A stretch of DNA of 38,133 nucleotides from Bacteroidaceae bacterium (GCA_024398405.1 JAKSJE010000012.1:1-38133), one strand, 5' to 3'. Shown: positions 7,412-18,620, numbered from the stretch's first letter. Numbers and translations: made by a program. The notes: a model not told the origin generated them from the letters alone.

Positions 7412-8563
7412 CTATCTGAATATCTCGTTCATCAGTTCCTTGCCTTGGTCATTCACGACCCGTACATCTATCCCTTGACCTGAGACAGCGACACGTACGG
7501 CACTGTGGTTGTCATTGACCACGATAGGGAATTCGTTGCCGACGCTGCCCTTGTCCTTGAAGAGGAAGAAGTGTGTATGACCGCATAGCATGAGGTCGAT
7601 GCCGGCGGCATTCAGCAACGGCAGCCATTCGTCATGAAGCTGTCGGCAACCGTGGTTCTCGTTGTCTGGCGTGTCAGGGCATTCAAACGGTGGCATGTGC
7701 ATGAGCACAATCTTATGCTTCGACTTGCGGAACTGTCGGGTAGCCATCACTGACTTGAGCCAGCGAGCTTGTTCGGTGCGGTAGGAGTCGAAGTCGTTGA
7801 TGCCGGCATACACCTTCGTGTCATCGGGTTTGTCCTCACCAGTGTCAAGGACGAGGAGAGCGGTGTTGCCGTAGTAGAACACATTATGGAACCGTGCGTT
7901 GGGTGTACCCACCACCTCATGGAACTGGCGCGCCATGTTGCCGCGGGTCTCATGGTTGCCACGCACATATATAAAAGGTGTCGAAGTGGCAAAGCGTCCG
8001 ACTGAGACATCGATGAAGCCATCGTATGGTTGTGTGAGTTTGTCGTAGTAGCTTATCATGTCGCCGTTGTAAACCACGAGGTCGGCTGTCTCCGTCGGGA
8101 AGAGCGATAGTTCCTTTGACAGTTTGCCGGGATTGTCGTGTCCGTCGTTACAGACTATGAAAGAGAGGTCAGCCGCCTCCGGGTCTGGTGTGCGGAAGGA
8201 GTACCATGGAGAAGTGGTCTTATCACCCATCTTGATTTTGTAGGGCTGGAATCCGTCCATACTCACTGAGACGATACGATACTGATAGACCGTAGCAGGC
8301 TCAAGTCCTGTGAGGTCGATACGGAACTGTTTTGTGTATGCGGTCCTCAGACCGTCGCGCAGCCCGTAGAAGGGACGTGGCTCCTCATATTCGCCACCTT
8401 TCAGTTCCACCCACGAGAAAGACAGGTTCGAGGTGGAGAAATAGACCGACATGCCGTCGGCTGACGGACATTGCAGATAAGGACCATGGTCAATCAGCAG
8501 GTCCTGGGCTGGGACTGCCATAAGGTAAAGGGCAGCCACAAGGGTAAAAATAAGTCTTCTCAT
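7412..8563 (-). CDS. Secreted calcineurin-like metallophosphoesterase
   Basis: The preferred start at 8563 gives a 383-residue protein with signal peptide MRRLIFTLVAALYLMAVPAQ. An N-terminal fibronectin-III-like domain (about residues 25-125, ending ..WYSFRTP) precedes the metallophosphoesterase core. The two-metal motifs appear in order: CNDGHDN, VVYNGDM, RGNHETRG, LMHMPPF and LMLCGHTHFF. The architecture resembles purple acid phosphatase-like enzymes, and the substrate is unknown. A GTG start at 8599 would add MGLLNPPINTEI, but those codons are dispersed-repeat sequence, so I reject it. It is the first gene of the metallophosphatase-YccF-ThrE-MenA operon. No convincing promoter was found in the 50 bases after the AlaX-like gene, so read-through from that gene is possible. 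Confidence 0.8.
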   Translation of the reverse strand: MRRLIFTLVAALYLMAVPAQDLLIDHGPYLQCPSADGMSVYFSTSNLSFSWVELKGGEYEEPRPFYGLRDGLRTAYTKQFRIDLTGLEPATVYQYRIVSVSMDGFQPYKIKMGDKTTSPWYSFRTPDPEAADLSFIVCNDGHDNPGKLSKELSLFPTETADLVVYNGDMISYYDKLTQPYDGFIDVSVGRFATSTPFIYVRGNHETRGNMARQFHEVVGTPNARFHNVFYYGNTALLVLDTGEDKPDDTKVYAGINDFDSYRTEQARWLKSVMATRQFRKSKHKIVLMHMPPFECPDTPDNENHGCRQLHDEWLPLLNAAGIDLMLCGHTHFFLFKDKGSVGNEFPIVVNDNHSAVRVAVSGQGIDVRVVNDQGKELMNEIFR

Positions 8564-8570
8564 TATCTCT

Positions 8571-8608
8571 GTGTTAATCGGTGGATTCAATAGACCCACC
8601 CTTAATGA
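8571..8608 (-). repeat. GTTCTAT repeat between AlaX-like and metallophosphatase genes
   Basis: On the minus strand, TTAAGGGTGGGTCTATTGAA (8605-8586) is a diverged copy of the terminus TTAAGGTGGGTTCTATAAAT. It lies exactly between the two genes. Confidence 0.55.
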
Positions 8609-8614
8609 ATTGAC

Positions 8615-9100
8615 TCATACCGGATTTGTCTGCATCGCACCTGCATCAACCTTGAAGACAATCCTGAAACTGCCGTCGTTGTAACTGGTGCTGGTGATTC
8701 GGAATGCGCCGATTTCCTTTGTCGATGCGACATGATTGCCGATGCAAGGACAGATGTCATAGTCACCGATGCGGACGATGCGCAGTGTATCGCTGGCGTC
8801 GTCAGGCAGTTTGTCAAGAAGAACACCCTGCGGGATATTGTCACGGGTCACGAACTCAAATGTGACAGGCAGATCCTGCGAGATCAGTTCGTTCATCTCG
8901 CGCTCAATCTCCGCAATCTGGTCCGTCGTCGGACAGGCTGAGAGATCGTAGTTGATTTTCGATTTCTTTCTTTCGATGTGCATGTTCTTTGACCTGCCAC
9001 AGCCGAACATCCTCACCATCGTCTGGTTGAGCAGATGCTCTGCCGTATGAGCCGGCGCGTACTCGTCCTTGTTATGATTGTTAAGAATTGTCTGTTCCAT
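8615..9100 (-). CDS. AlaX-like tRNA editing (alanyl-tRNA deacylase) domain protein
   Basis: This stand-alone protein resembles the editing domain of alanyl/threonyl-tRNA synthetases. From the ATG at 9100 it has 161 residues. The zinc-binding motifs are present: HTAEHLLNQ (HxxxH, about residues 18-26) and CPCIGNHVASTKEIGAFRITS (CxxxH, about 122-142). Family members hydrolyse mischarged Ser- or Gly-tRNA(Ala) in the cytoplasm. A TTG start at 9130 would add ten unremarkable residues. The probable -7 element TAAATTTG (9160-9153, minus) lies just upstream. The Asn in the catalytic-site CIGNH, where many homologues have CGGTH, is a variation. The exact amino acid edited is not determinable. Confidence 0.8.
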   Translation of the reverse strand: MEQTILNNHNKDEYAPAHTAEHLLNQTMVRMFGCGRSKNMHIERKKSKINYDLSACPTTDQIAEIEREMNELISQDLPVTFEFVTRDNIPQGVLLDKLPDDASDTLRIVRIGDYDICPCIGNHVASTKEIGAFRITSTSYNDGSFRIVFKVDAGAMQTNPV

Positions 9101-9298
9101 CTGGGTATCGTCTGATTGTGATAATCGCAAGCCACGGTTGCCATTTCAGGTGCAAATTTATATAAAAATCTCGATTTACACAACAACACAGAGAAAAAAC
9201 GAGGAGTGTCTTGATAACAAAATCGCAAATCAATTATCCAGTTGGTCGCACTTCCGCAAATGACAAGCACAGACACATCCGTCTGCCATGTCTGTCAT

Positions 9299-9368
9299 TA
9301 GGTGGGTTCTATAAATTCACCTAATGTCAATCTCTCATTTGCGGGGAATTTACAGAACGCCCCTTAAT
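9299..9368. repeat. GTTCTAT repeat, short element
   Basis: This copy has AGGTGGGTTCTATAAATTC at one end and GAATTTACAGAACGCCCCTT at the other, an imperfect terminal inverted repeat. The interior reads TGTCAATCTCTCATTTGCGG. The same interior occurs at 9824-9893 and 35716-35777. The right end supplies the last codons of the membrane protein gene. Confidence 0.75.
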
Positions 9369-9739
9369 ACTATTATATTCACCAGCATCAGCCCCATAGT
9401 CAATACGAATATCCCCCATGCGAAGGGATTGTGAGGCATTAAGCAGGCTGCAAGTATTCCCGCAATTGTCAGAATGGCGATAGCAAGGACGTATGGCTTA
9501 CGCACGAAGTGATACTCCGCAACTTTATCCGCCAAAGAAAACGTTAAGCCTCCTCCTAATAGGAGCAGCGTGCCGCACATCAGACTGAAGTATGTGAATG
9601 CATCTTGTGCACTATCTGGCAGAAGAGCGAGCTTATCTGCTATTAGGGGAGTGAATGTAGCAGCAATGTGTATCATGCCCATAAGCATTATGCCTGTTGA
9701 CAAGGCTTTTGTGATAGCATTCCTATTAAATGTTGTCAT
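9350..9739 (-). CDS. Small four-helix membrane protein, unknown
   Basis: I do not recognise a family. From the ATG at 9739 the protein has 129 residues and about four membrane segments: ALSTGIMLMGMIHIAATF, YFSLMCGTLLLLGGGLTF, YVLAIAILTIAGILAACL and FAWGIFVLTMGLMLVNIIVL. A TTG start at 9757 is possible but starts in repeat sequence. The final residues LRGVL and the stop are encoded by the terminus of the repeat at 9299-9368 (TTAAGGGGCGTTCTGTAA), so the original C-terminus may have been altered. A -7-like element (TATCTTTG, 9961-9954 minus) lies 215 bases upstream but lacks a good -33 partner. Confidence 0.6.
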   Translation of the reverse strand: MTTFNRNAITKALSTGIMLMGMIHIAATFTPLIADKLALLPDSAQDAFTYFSLMCGTLLLLGGGLTFSLADKVAEYHFVRKPYVLAIAILTIAGILAACLMPHNPFAWGIFVLTMGLMLVNIIVLRGVL

Positions 9740-9756
9740 TGTCGAACTATTTTTCA

Positions 9757-9932
9757 AGGAGGGTTCTATAAATTCATTTCTTGCGAAGCGCTGAAAAGAA
9801 CCATATCACCCATAGTTGTGAATTTAGGGGTGTTCTATTACACATAGCTCATGTCAATCTTTCATTTGCGTGGAATTTATAGAACACCCCTTTAGTATTC
9901 ATTCGGTGAATTTTTAGAACCAACCTTATCAC
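9757..9932. repeat. Cluster of three GTTCTAT repeat pieces
   Basis: The first piece, from 9759, begins AGGAGGGTTCTATAAATTCA followed by TTTCTTGCGA, which is the same as the window-end copies. The second, 9829-9893, begins AGGGGTGTTCTATTA and ends TTTATAGAACACCCCTTT. The third is GGTGAATTTTTAGAACCAAC plus CTTA (9905-9928). The intervening CTATGGGTGATATGGTTC complement (9793-9810) recurs at 4835. This 170-bp block fills the gap between the membrane protein gene and the AraC-family gene. Confidence 0.75.
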
Positions 9933-10038
9933 TTCTTTGCGATGATTGCGACTGCAAAGATATTGCTTTATGGACGAACGGATATGTAAAAAATGGACAT
10001 CCTTGCTTTGTTGTGCAAGAACGCCCATTATGGGTGTG

Positions 10039-10917
10039 CTATATCAAGTTTTCTATCTTTATCTTCTTCTTCATCAGTCCAGTGAACTTCTGTCCAAAGG
10101 CCTCAGTAAGTTCCTGACCATGCCGGATGAGTTCCGACGGAGAAAAGCCACAGATGTCGCGGAAGTCGGAAGTCATGTGTGCCAGGTCATAATAGCCACA
10201 ACTCCATGCTATATTGGTTAGCGAAGAACTATCGGAAGACGATTGAATCTCCATCAAAGCCTTGTGGAATCGTAGCAATCGCAGATATGACTTCGGATTC
10301 ATGCCCACATACTTGTTAAATACGCGCGTGAACTGCTTTTGGCTCAGGCAAGCCGTAGAGGCGAGGTCGGCTGGCGAAAATTCGTTCCGACAATGAGGGG
10401 GACGGGCTGCGCTGCCATCTGTCGGCACCATGTCATCAAAGACATGGCAAAGACGCTCTATGTTGATATCGCCTTCCGGGAACTGCGCCAGTCGCCTCAA
10501 GAAGAATTCGTCAAGAAGAGTAACGCGTTCCTCCGTACTGTCAGCCTCATAGATGCTCTTGCATAGTATGATAAACACTTCATCACGCAATTCTTCGGGC
10601 GAGGTATAGTTGTCTGTCATCTCGTGGGAAAAGAACATTCGTGAGCAAAAAGGTACAAACTCGACGCCAAAGGTGTTAAAAGCCCCCTCATCAGTCACCA
10701 CACCAACCTTTTGCATGTTCTGATGATACAGTACCGTACGATACCGTCTATTCCCATCGTCAATCCTTATGTCCTGCGAAAGGTAGAATTGCAGACTGGC
10801 AGCTCCATTCGAGAATATCTGCTGTGTTCCTGTTGCTGTGCACCAGGAATTTAGCATCCAATAGTTACGAATAAAGGGACGTAACGATTCGTGGCAAGGT
10901 ATAGATATGAACTCCAT
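10039..10917 (-). CDS. AraC-family transcriptional regulator
   Basis: The 292-residue protein has an N-terminal cupin-like/DUF6597-type sensory region (RPFIRNYWMLNSW, about residues 12-24; ASLQFYLS; GVEFVPFCSRMFF). It ends in an AraC HTH pair. The first helix-turn-helix is at about 190-215 (LASTACLSQKQFTRVFNKYVGMNPK) and the second at about 235-270 (LTNIAWSCGYYDLAHMTSDF, FRDICGFSPSELIR). The GYYDLAHMTSDFR signature is diagnostic. It should bind DNA and control nearby or distant transport or carbohydrate genes; the ligand is unknown. A repeat copy (10923-10941) sits 6 bases upstream of the start codon, and relics of a transposon lie beyond it. Confidence 0.85.
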   Translation of the reverse strand: MEFISIPCHESLRPFIRNYWMLNSWCTATGTQQIFSNGAASLQFYLSQDIRIDDGNRRYRTVLYHQNMQKVGVVTDEGAFNTFGVEFVPFCSRMFFSHEMTDNYTSPEELRDEVFIILCKSIYEADSTEERVTLLDEFFLRRLAQFPEGDINIERLCHVFDDMVPTDGSAARPPHCRNEFSPADLASTACLSQKQFTRVFNKYVGMNPKSYLRLLRFHKALMEIQSSSDSSSLTNIAWSCGYYDLAHMTSDFRDICGFSPSELIRHGQELTEAFGQKFTGLMKKKIKIENLI

Positions 10918-10922
10918 GTGTA

Positions 10923-10942
10923 TAGGTGGGTTCTATAATTAA
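10923..10942 (+). repeat. GTTCTAT repeat upstream of the AraC-family gene
   Basis: AGGTGGGTTCTATAATTAAT, close to the consensus terminus, separates the regulator start from a transposase relic. Confidence 0.6.
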
Positions 10943-10965
10943 TGTCTGAATCCCTCGTTAGTCTT

Positions 10966-11064
10966 TTACTCAACTTTGGTTATATCAAACCAGCCTATCA
11001 TACCATCTGGAAGAAAGAAACTGGTGAAGAATTCATAATTGTATGGTGTCTTGTTTTGATTCAT
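10966..11064 (-). pseudogene. Relic of an ISAon1-type transposase N-terminal ORF
   Basis: A 32-codon frame too short for standard ORF calling reads MNQNKTPYNYEFF..., then LPDGMIGWFDITKVE and stop. The LPDxMxxxFDITKVE segment is what I recall at the start of the small N-terminal partner protein of ISAon1-family (ISL3-like) transposases in Bacteroidetes, normally about 120 residues. A promoter-like TACCTTTG (11077-11070) precedes it. The rest of the gene and the transposase proper are absent; a dispersed repeat copy follows. I infer an old, deleted insertion sequence. Confidence 0.45.
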
Positions 11065-11174
11065 GGGTGCAAAGGTACTAATTTTTCTCCATACTTTCTG
11101 TATCGCATCTGCATAAATCTTTGGTTAGTGTGTACGGGGGGTGCACCCACGGGAGATTTCACCTGAGCCGAACA

Positions 11175-11364
11175 GGAAAAACTCAAATAAATTTGGTTTT
11201 TCGCTCTCTTAATCGTAACTTCGTCACGTCTTGTTACGAATTTCGCTTGATTTCCAATCGCAGCACTAAGTCTAGTGAATTTCTGACACGGCGAAATCCA
11301 GGGCAACTTTATGTCGCTCAGAAACTTAAAAATATTGTAACATCATAGTGTTGCGGAATTAAGG
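11175..11364 (+). promoter_or_regulatory. Promoter and structured leader, copy 1
   Basis: TTTG (11192-11195) and TAACTTCG (11216-11223), 20 bases apart, form a promoter. The following leader is homologous, with overall equal length, to 13879-14068 before the beta-galactosidase gene. A predicted stem pairs TTCGTCACGTC (11220-11230) with GACACGGCGAA (11285-11295), nine of eleven positions pairing. In the other copy the same positions form a perfect stem with different bases. The leader ends GGAATTAAGG just before the start codon at 11370. Confidence 0.6.
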
Positions 11365-11369
11365 TCAAT

Positions 11370-11732
11370 ATGTTTCCAGTAAACTCTAAGGACAAACTAG
11401 TCTTTGTCAACATTAAGAACTCTTACGAAGCTATGCTCAATAATGATTATACTAACCCATTGTATAGAGAAAATGCATATGATTGCACCGTAAAATATTG
11501 GCGAATTGCTGATGATAAAGCGACTGAAGCAACACATGTTTTGGGCTGTTATAAAGGTAAAGTCGTTGAAGTAGTTAAAATTATCAGCGTAGAAACTATT
11601 CATGAAGGAGAATATAATGGAAGAAAGAAATTCGATGGAGAAGAGGAATTAAATTCTCCTTACTTAGGCTTAAATCTACACGAAGTGTTTGATACTATTA
11701 TAAATTTCAATACCAAGTATTGGAATCTGTAG
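11370..11732 (+). CDS. Small AT-rich hypothetical protein
   Basis: I do not recognise this 120-residue soluble protein with confidence. Its composition is rich in Asn, Lys, Tyr and Ile and its DNA is much more AT-rich than the flanking housekeeping genes, suggesting recent acquisition. The blocks VKYWRIADDKATEATHVLGC, YKGKVVEVVKI and EGEYNGRKKFDGEEE, then a C-terminal SPYLGLNLHEVF, give a pattern of short beta strands with conserved aromatics that loosely recalls small PUA/EVE-like modules found near restriction or defence genes. That comparison is speculative. It starts 5 bases after the homologous leader (11175-11364), so it has a promoter and a ribosome-binding region (AAGG). Confidence 0.55.
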   Translation: MFPVNSKDKLVFVNIKNSYEAMLNNDYTNPLYRENAYDCTVKYWRIADDKATEATHVLGCYKGKVVEVVKIISVETIHEGEYNGRKKFDGEEELNSPYLGLNLHEVFDTIINFNTKYWNL

Positions 11733-12554
11733 TGAACAAATATTAAGTCAACCTTCAACTCGACAATCGTATCTTTGGTTTCTGGAATCGATGAGGTAAT
11801 TTATTAAAGTACAGAACAATACGCACGAGAAGTATCATTAGTTGCAATACTTACAAATGTACTCAGTCAAAGTTTGACCATTTTCTTGCTATGATGGCTG
11901 ACATCTGTATTCTTCATGAAAGTTTTATGAAGCACAAATCTGTCTTCCTGAAGGGTACGATATGCGGTGGTGTGGAGATGACGATTTGACGGAAAATGTG
12001 CATTGAGTTATCTGGAAAATAACATTTGAATGCCCCCACATGGGAAGTTCGTGTGCGGAATGCGTTTTTTCTGAGCATACCCGTCCACTGACGAAGATAT
12101 TCCGATATGTATCACGTCGATTGAAAAAAAACATCAATTACTTGCAACATAAATATTTTTTTTATAATTTCGCGTCACGTTACAGAAATTAACGCATAAA
12201 CTATAAACAACAACGTATCAATATGAACGTACCAAACAAAACAAACATCATGGTCATTCAGATTTCTCCGCAGAGTTGACAAAGACCCTGTGTGATTGAA
12301 TCTGCTTGCGATTGATGCTTGTGAGTCCTAACTCAATATATGAGGGAGGGCGGTCTCAGGTGCGTTCTTTGACATTTTGGTACATTCATAACACTTATGA
12401 TTCTTTATCGGCGAGTTCGAGGCATTCAGTGAATTTATCGAACTCACCTATTGTTTGTTTTCTTATCAGGATGGGCCAGAGAAGCGCTCATCTTGTATTG
12501 TTTAACCATCTGCCCACACATCTATGTTGGCAGACATTATCATGTTTATAGTTT
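11733..12554. other. Gene-poor region with an isolated promoter
   Basis: No convincing gene is visible on either strand. A good promoter pair TTG (12142-12144) and TAATTTCG (12165-12172) precedes an 18-codon frame at 12223-12279 (MNVPNKTNIMVIQISPQS), probably the stub of a deleted gene. At 12423-12447 the complement of GGTGAGTTCGATAAATTCAC is a diverged member of the dispersed repeat family. Confidence 0.45.
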
Positions 12555-12917
12555 ATGAGATATCGTTTGTTACTTACCAACACCACAGATGGTGAGGAAA
12601 GTGAATTTATCGTTCCCGCCAATCTGCCTCTTGAAGACCTTAGTCCAAAGATTAAGGTTGAGTTTCAACTGCCCTACTGTGATTACGGATGGCATAGATT
12701 CCTTTCACAGGGTACTACTTATGTCATCAAGGAACATCTAATAGCCGAGCCGGAGATGCGTTTCGAGTGCAATCTCTTTGTTGGCCGGTACCGCTGTAGT
12801 GAGTGGATACGTTTGAAGAATGTGCTTACTGTACTGGGTTCTGTCATCACCTACATTCAGGAAGGACCAGACTGTGATAAATTCAAGATACGTATTTCGT
12901 TAATAGAGCGTATATGA
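12555..12917 (+). CDS. Small protein resembling pRiA4b ORF-3-like family
   Basis: The 120-residue protein begins YRLLLTNTTDGEESEFIVPANLPLEDLSPKIKVEFQLPYCDYGWHRF. This resembles the first half of the plasmid pRiA4b ORF-3-like family (PF07929): a beta-strand start, a VPANLPLEDL segment, then a YGWHRF segment in place of the usual HLHxF. The second half (LTVLGSVITYIQEGPDCDKFKIRISL) is in the position where that family normally has YDFGDxWxH, which is lost here. The function of the family is unknown and it is frequent on plasmids and genomic islands. It lies within the relic region. No clear promoter was found. The assignment is tentative. Confidence 0.45.
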   Translation: MRYRLLLTNTTDGEESEFIVPANLPLEDLSPKIKVEFQLPYCDYGWHRFLSQGTTYVIKEHLIAEPEMRFECNLFVGRYRCSEWIRLKNVLTVLGSVITYIQEGPDCDKFKIRISLIERI

Positions 12918-13571
12918 TTATTTCCTGATTGTCTCATTTTCAAAAAAAATCAACAACAAGAGAGAGAATTATCCTAATTATCATCAAGTAGGAGGTTCAG
13001 TATGCGGTCAAAGTATGACAGTATCTCGCAATCTTGAATGATACGGAACTGTGTTGCCTTATGGGGTGTTCTATTAAGGTGGGTTCCCATTCCTTGCCAG
13101 CGTATGCGCGTCCAAAAAGAAGCGGACGTGGCGCCGCGCGACAGCGAACGTATGTCCAAGGAGAAGCGGACGTGGCGCCGCGCGACAGCGAACGTGTGTC
13201 CAAGGAGAAGCGGAGCAGTCAGCGAGAGGCTGCAGCCGACCGCGGCGGAATGAGGTGAGGAGACCGTCATCGCGAGCGGAGACGAGGGGCAACGCGAGCG
13301 GAGACGGGAGCCTCCGCGACCGCTCCTTCAGGCCTACGACTCAGTTATCTCCGAAGTGGTTTATTTTCCCCATCAGTCCACAGGTCAAAACACGCCCAAA
13401 GCCGTGACACATTGATAACGCAAAAACCAACGGTAGTTATCGTATAACACTCATATAGATATACATAGAATAAAAGTTTGTTTTTAAGATGTCCGATTGG
13501 CATCGAAACACCCGCTATACCGACACGCTCTGCCAAGTCGCATTTTCACCATCATTATCGTATTGAGTCAC
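12918..13571. other. Gene-free stretch with repeats
   Basis: It contains the repeat pair GGGGTGTTCTATTAAGGTGG plus GTTCC (13065-13087), in which the two terminus types are fused head to tail. It also holds a 44-bp tandem repeat (13101-13217) and a duplicated GCGAGCGGAGACG (13272 and 13293). The rest shows no supported gene; a 12-codon frame with a strong AGGAGG site (about 12998-13039) is too short to call. Confidence 0.5.
13101..13217. repeat. 44-bp GC-rich tandem repeat, about 2.5 copies
   Basis: GTCCAA starts at 13110, 13154 and 13198, each followed by (G/A)AGAAGCGGACGTGGCGCCGC and GCGACAGCGAACGT. The period is exactly 44 bp and the copies are almost identical. It is much more GC-rich than its surroundings and codes for nothing recognisable in any frame. 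Confidence 0.8.
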
Positions 13572-13733
13572 TTTTGTGGGAAATTAGGACGGAACAAAGT
13601 TGTAGCGATAATTAAAGATGAAGTAGAACAACCTTCGGACATAGTTGGTATAACGTACATAAATTACAGGTGGAAAACCCAAACTCCTCGTGAGTTGAAA
13701 AGAGCAGGCTATGATTTTGATATGGAAAATTAA
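13572..13733 (+). pseudogene. C-terminal fragment of a TIR-like predicted nucleotide-binding protein
   Basis: The frame from 13572 encodes FCGKLGRNKVVAIIKDEVEQ, then PSDIVGITYINY, WKTQTPRELKRAGYDFDMEN and stop. I recognise this as the C-terminal third of the PF10137 (TIR-like, CAP12-type) domain, where homologues read roughly NVIFELGxFxGKLGRxxV, then PSDxxGxxYI, then LAKELKAAGxDIDxN. Members act as NADases or cyclic-nucleotide-activated effectors in anti-phage systems. The N-terminal part, including the catalytic Glu region, is missing: upstream codons in the same open frame (from an ATG at 13497) bear no resemblance. This is a decayed defence gene. The promoter-bearing repeats begin directly after its stop. 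Confidence 0.7.
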
Positions 13734-13928
13734 TCGTAACTTTAACCTACGGTTTTAGTTCTTGGACAAGCCAAGCGATTCATAGAATCGAATCCTCACG
13801 CTCGGAAAAACTCAAATAAATTTGGTTTTTCGCTCTCTTAATCGTAACTTTAACCTACGGTTTTAGTTACTCACGTTCGGAAAAACTCAAATAAATTTGG
13901 TTTTTCGCTCTCTTAATCGTAACTTTGC
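13734..13928 (+). repeat. Tandemly duplicated promoter segment (75-bp unit)
   Basis: A 75-bp unit beginning TCACGYTCGGAAAAACTC starts at 13796 and 13871. A partial third copy of its -7 part (TTAATCGTAACTTTAACC) is at 13731-13748. Each full unit carries TTTG (13821, 13896) and TAACTTTR (13845-13852, 13920-13927), so two or three start sites lie in series before the beta-galactosidase. Confidence 0.8.
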
Positions 13929-14068
13929 CATGCCTTGTTACGATTTTTGCTTGTTTTGAGTCACAACACTAAGACAAAAGCTAAATCTGGCATGGCAAAA
14001 TCATGGACGACTTTCTGTTGCTCAGGATATTAAAAAGTTAATAACTAATAAGTATTACGGAATTAAGG
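13879..14068 (+). promoter_or_regulatory. Promoter and structured leader, copy 2 (beta-galactosidase)
   Basis: TTTG (13896-13899), 20 bases, TAACTTTG (13920-13927) form a consensus promoter. Two dyads follow: ATCGTAAC (13917-13924) with GTTACGAT (13937-13944), and TTTGCCATGCC (13924-13934) with its perfect complement GGCATGGCAAA (13989-13999). The block is homologous to 11175-11364. The beta-galactosidase starts 36 bases further on at 14105. Confidence 0.65.
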
Positions 14069-14077
14069 AACACATAA

Positions 14078-17971
<3,894 letters not shown>

Positions 17972-18620
17972 CACTTGCCCCCACATTACCGTGAAGCCGT
18001 CATAATCCCAAATCTGTCGTATGCGAATCATCAACACGCGAGATGTCCGGAAGTCCTCGCCTGACTTCCCCGGAATCGCCGGAGAGACGCATGGTACAAG
18101 ACAGACAGCACAGTGTAGTCGCTTGCATGACAAGAAGATAAGGCATTCCACTCCACACACAGCGCATGACCACGTTTGTCCGTTCGCATAGGTACGTCTG
18201 GGAGAGCGCATGACTAGGCCTGGGAGAACGCTCACCGAGGTCTCGTCATGCGCTCTCCCTGGTCTCGTCATGCGCTCTCCCTGGCCTAGTCATGCGCTCT
18301 CCCTGGCCTAGTCAAGCGAAGTCACAGACGCAGCCATGCGCTCACGTGGCGGCATCAGAGCGTTGTCTGTGCGCGACGGTAACGATGGCGCATCACTGAC
18401 ATGCCTCAGCATGCCCGGCAACCATTCTCACTCTATGGTTTGATGAAGCGGCAGAGAAAAAAACATAAACGACACACAGCAACGGCTATAGCCATCATAA
18501 TGCGCGAAAAGCGCGTCATTATCTCAACTATTGTCAGACAACCGCCGCACTTCCTAATCAAAAACACGATAACAGATTGAGCGGTTTTACAAAAACTGAT
18601 GATTTTTTTTTGAATAAATT
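17972..18620. other. Gene-free stretch downstream of the beta-galactosidase
   Basis: No gene is supported on either strand and no strong terminator follows the stop codon. A short CCGGAATCGCCGGA (18070-18083) resembles the 9-bp CCGG arrays flanking the GH27 gene. The 22-bp array at 18199-18314 is listed separately. Confidence 0.5.
18199..18314. repeat. 22-bp repeat array with inverted and direct units
   Basis: Direct units of 22 bp (GGYCTMGTCATGCGCTCTCC plus CT) start at 18239, 18261, 18283 and, truncated, 18305. Upstream, 18199-18220 is the inverted copy of the third unit (21 of 22 bases), and 18221-18240 is a decayed inverted unit. The array can fold into one long stem of about 40 bp. Confidence 0.75.

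Noticed and set aside
12306-12551. Plus-strand frame of 81 codons before the pRiA4b ORF-3-like gene
   Set aside because: Contains a dispersed repeat copy, lacks protein-like conservation patterns and has no ribosome-binding region.
13034-13292. Several open frames on both strands in the 44-bp repeat region
   Set aside because: They arise from the GC-rich tandem repeat and encode low-complexity Arg-rich sequence in every frame.
13345-13536. Minus-strand frame of 63 codons beside the TIR-like relic
   Set aside because: No recognisable domain, biased to a region of decayed sequence and without a promoter.
13755-13800. tRNA-like T-arm (AATCGAATCCTC)
   Set aside because: No acceptor stem, D-arm or anticodon arm can be built around it.
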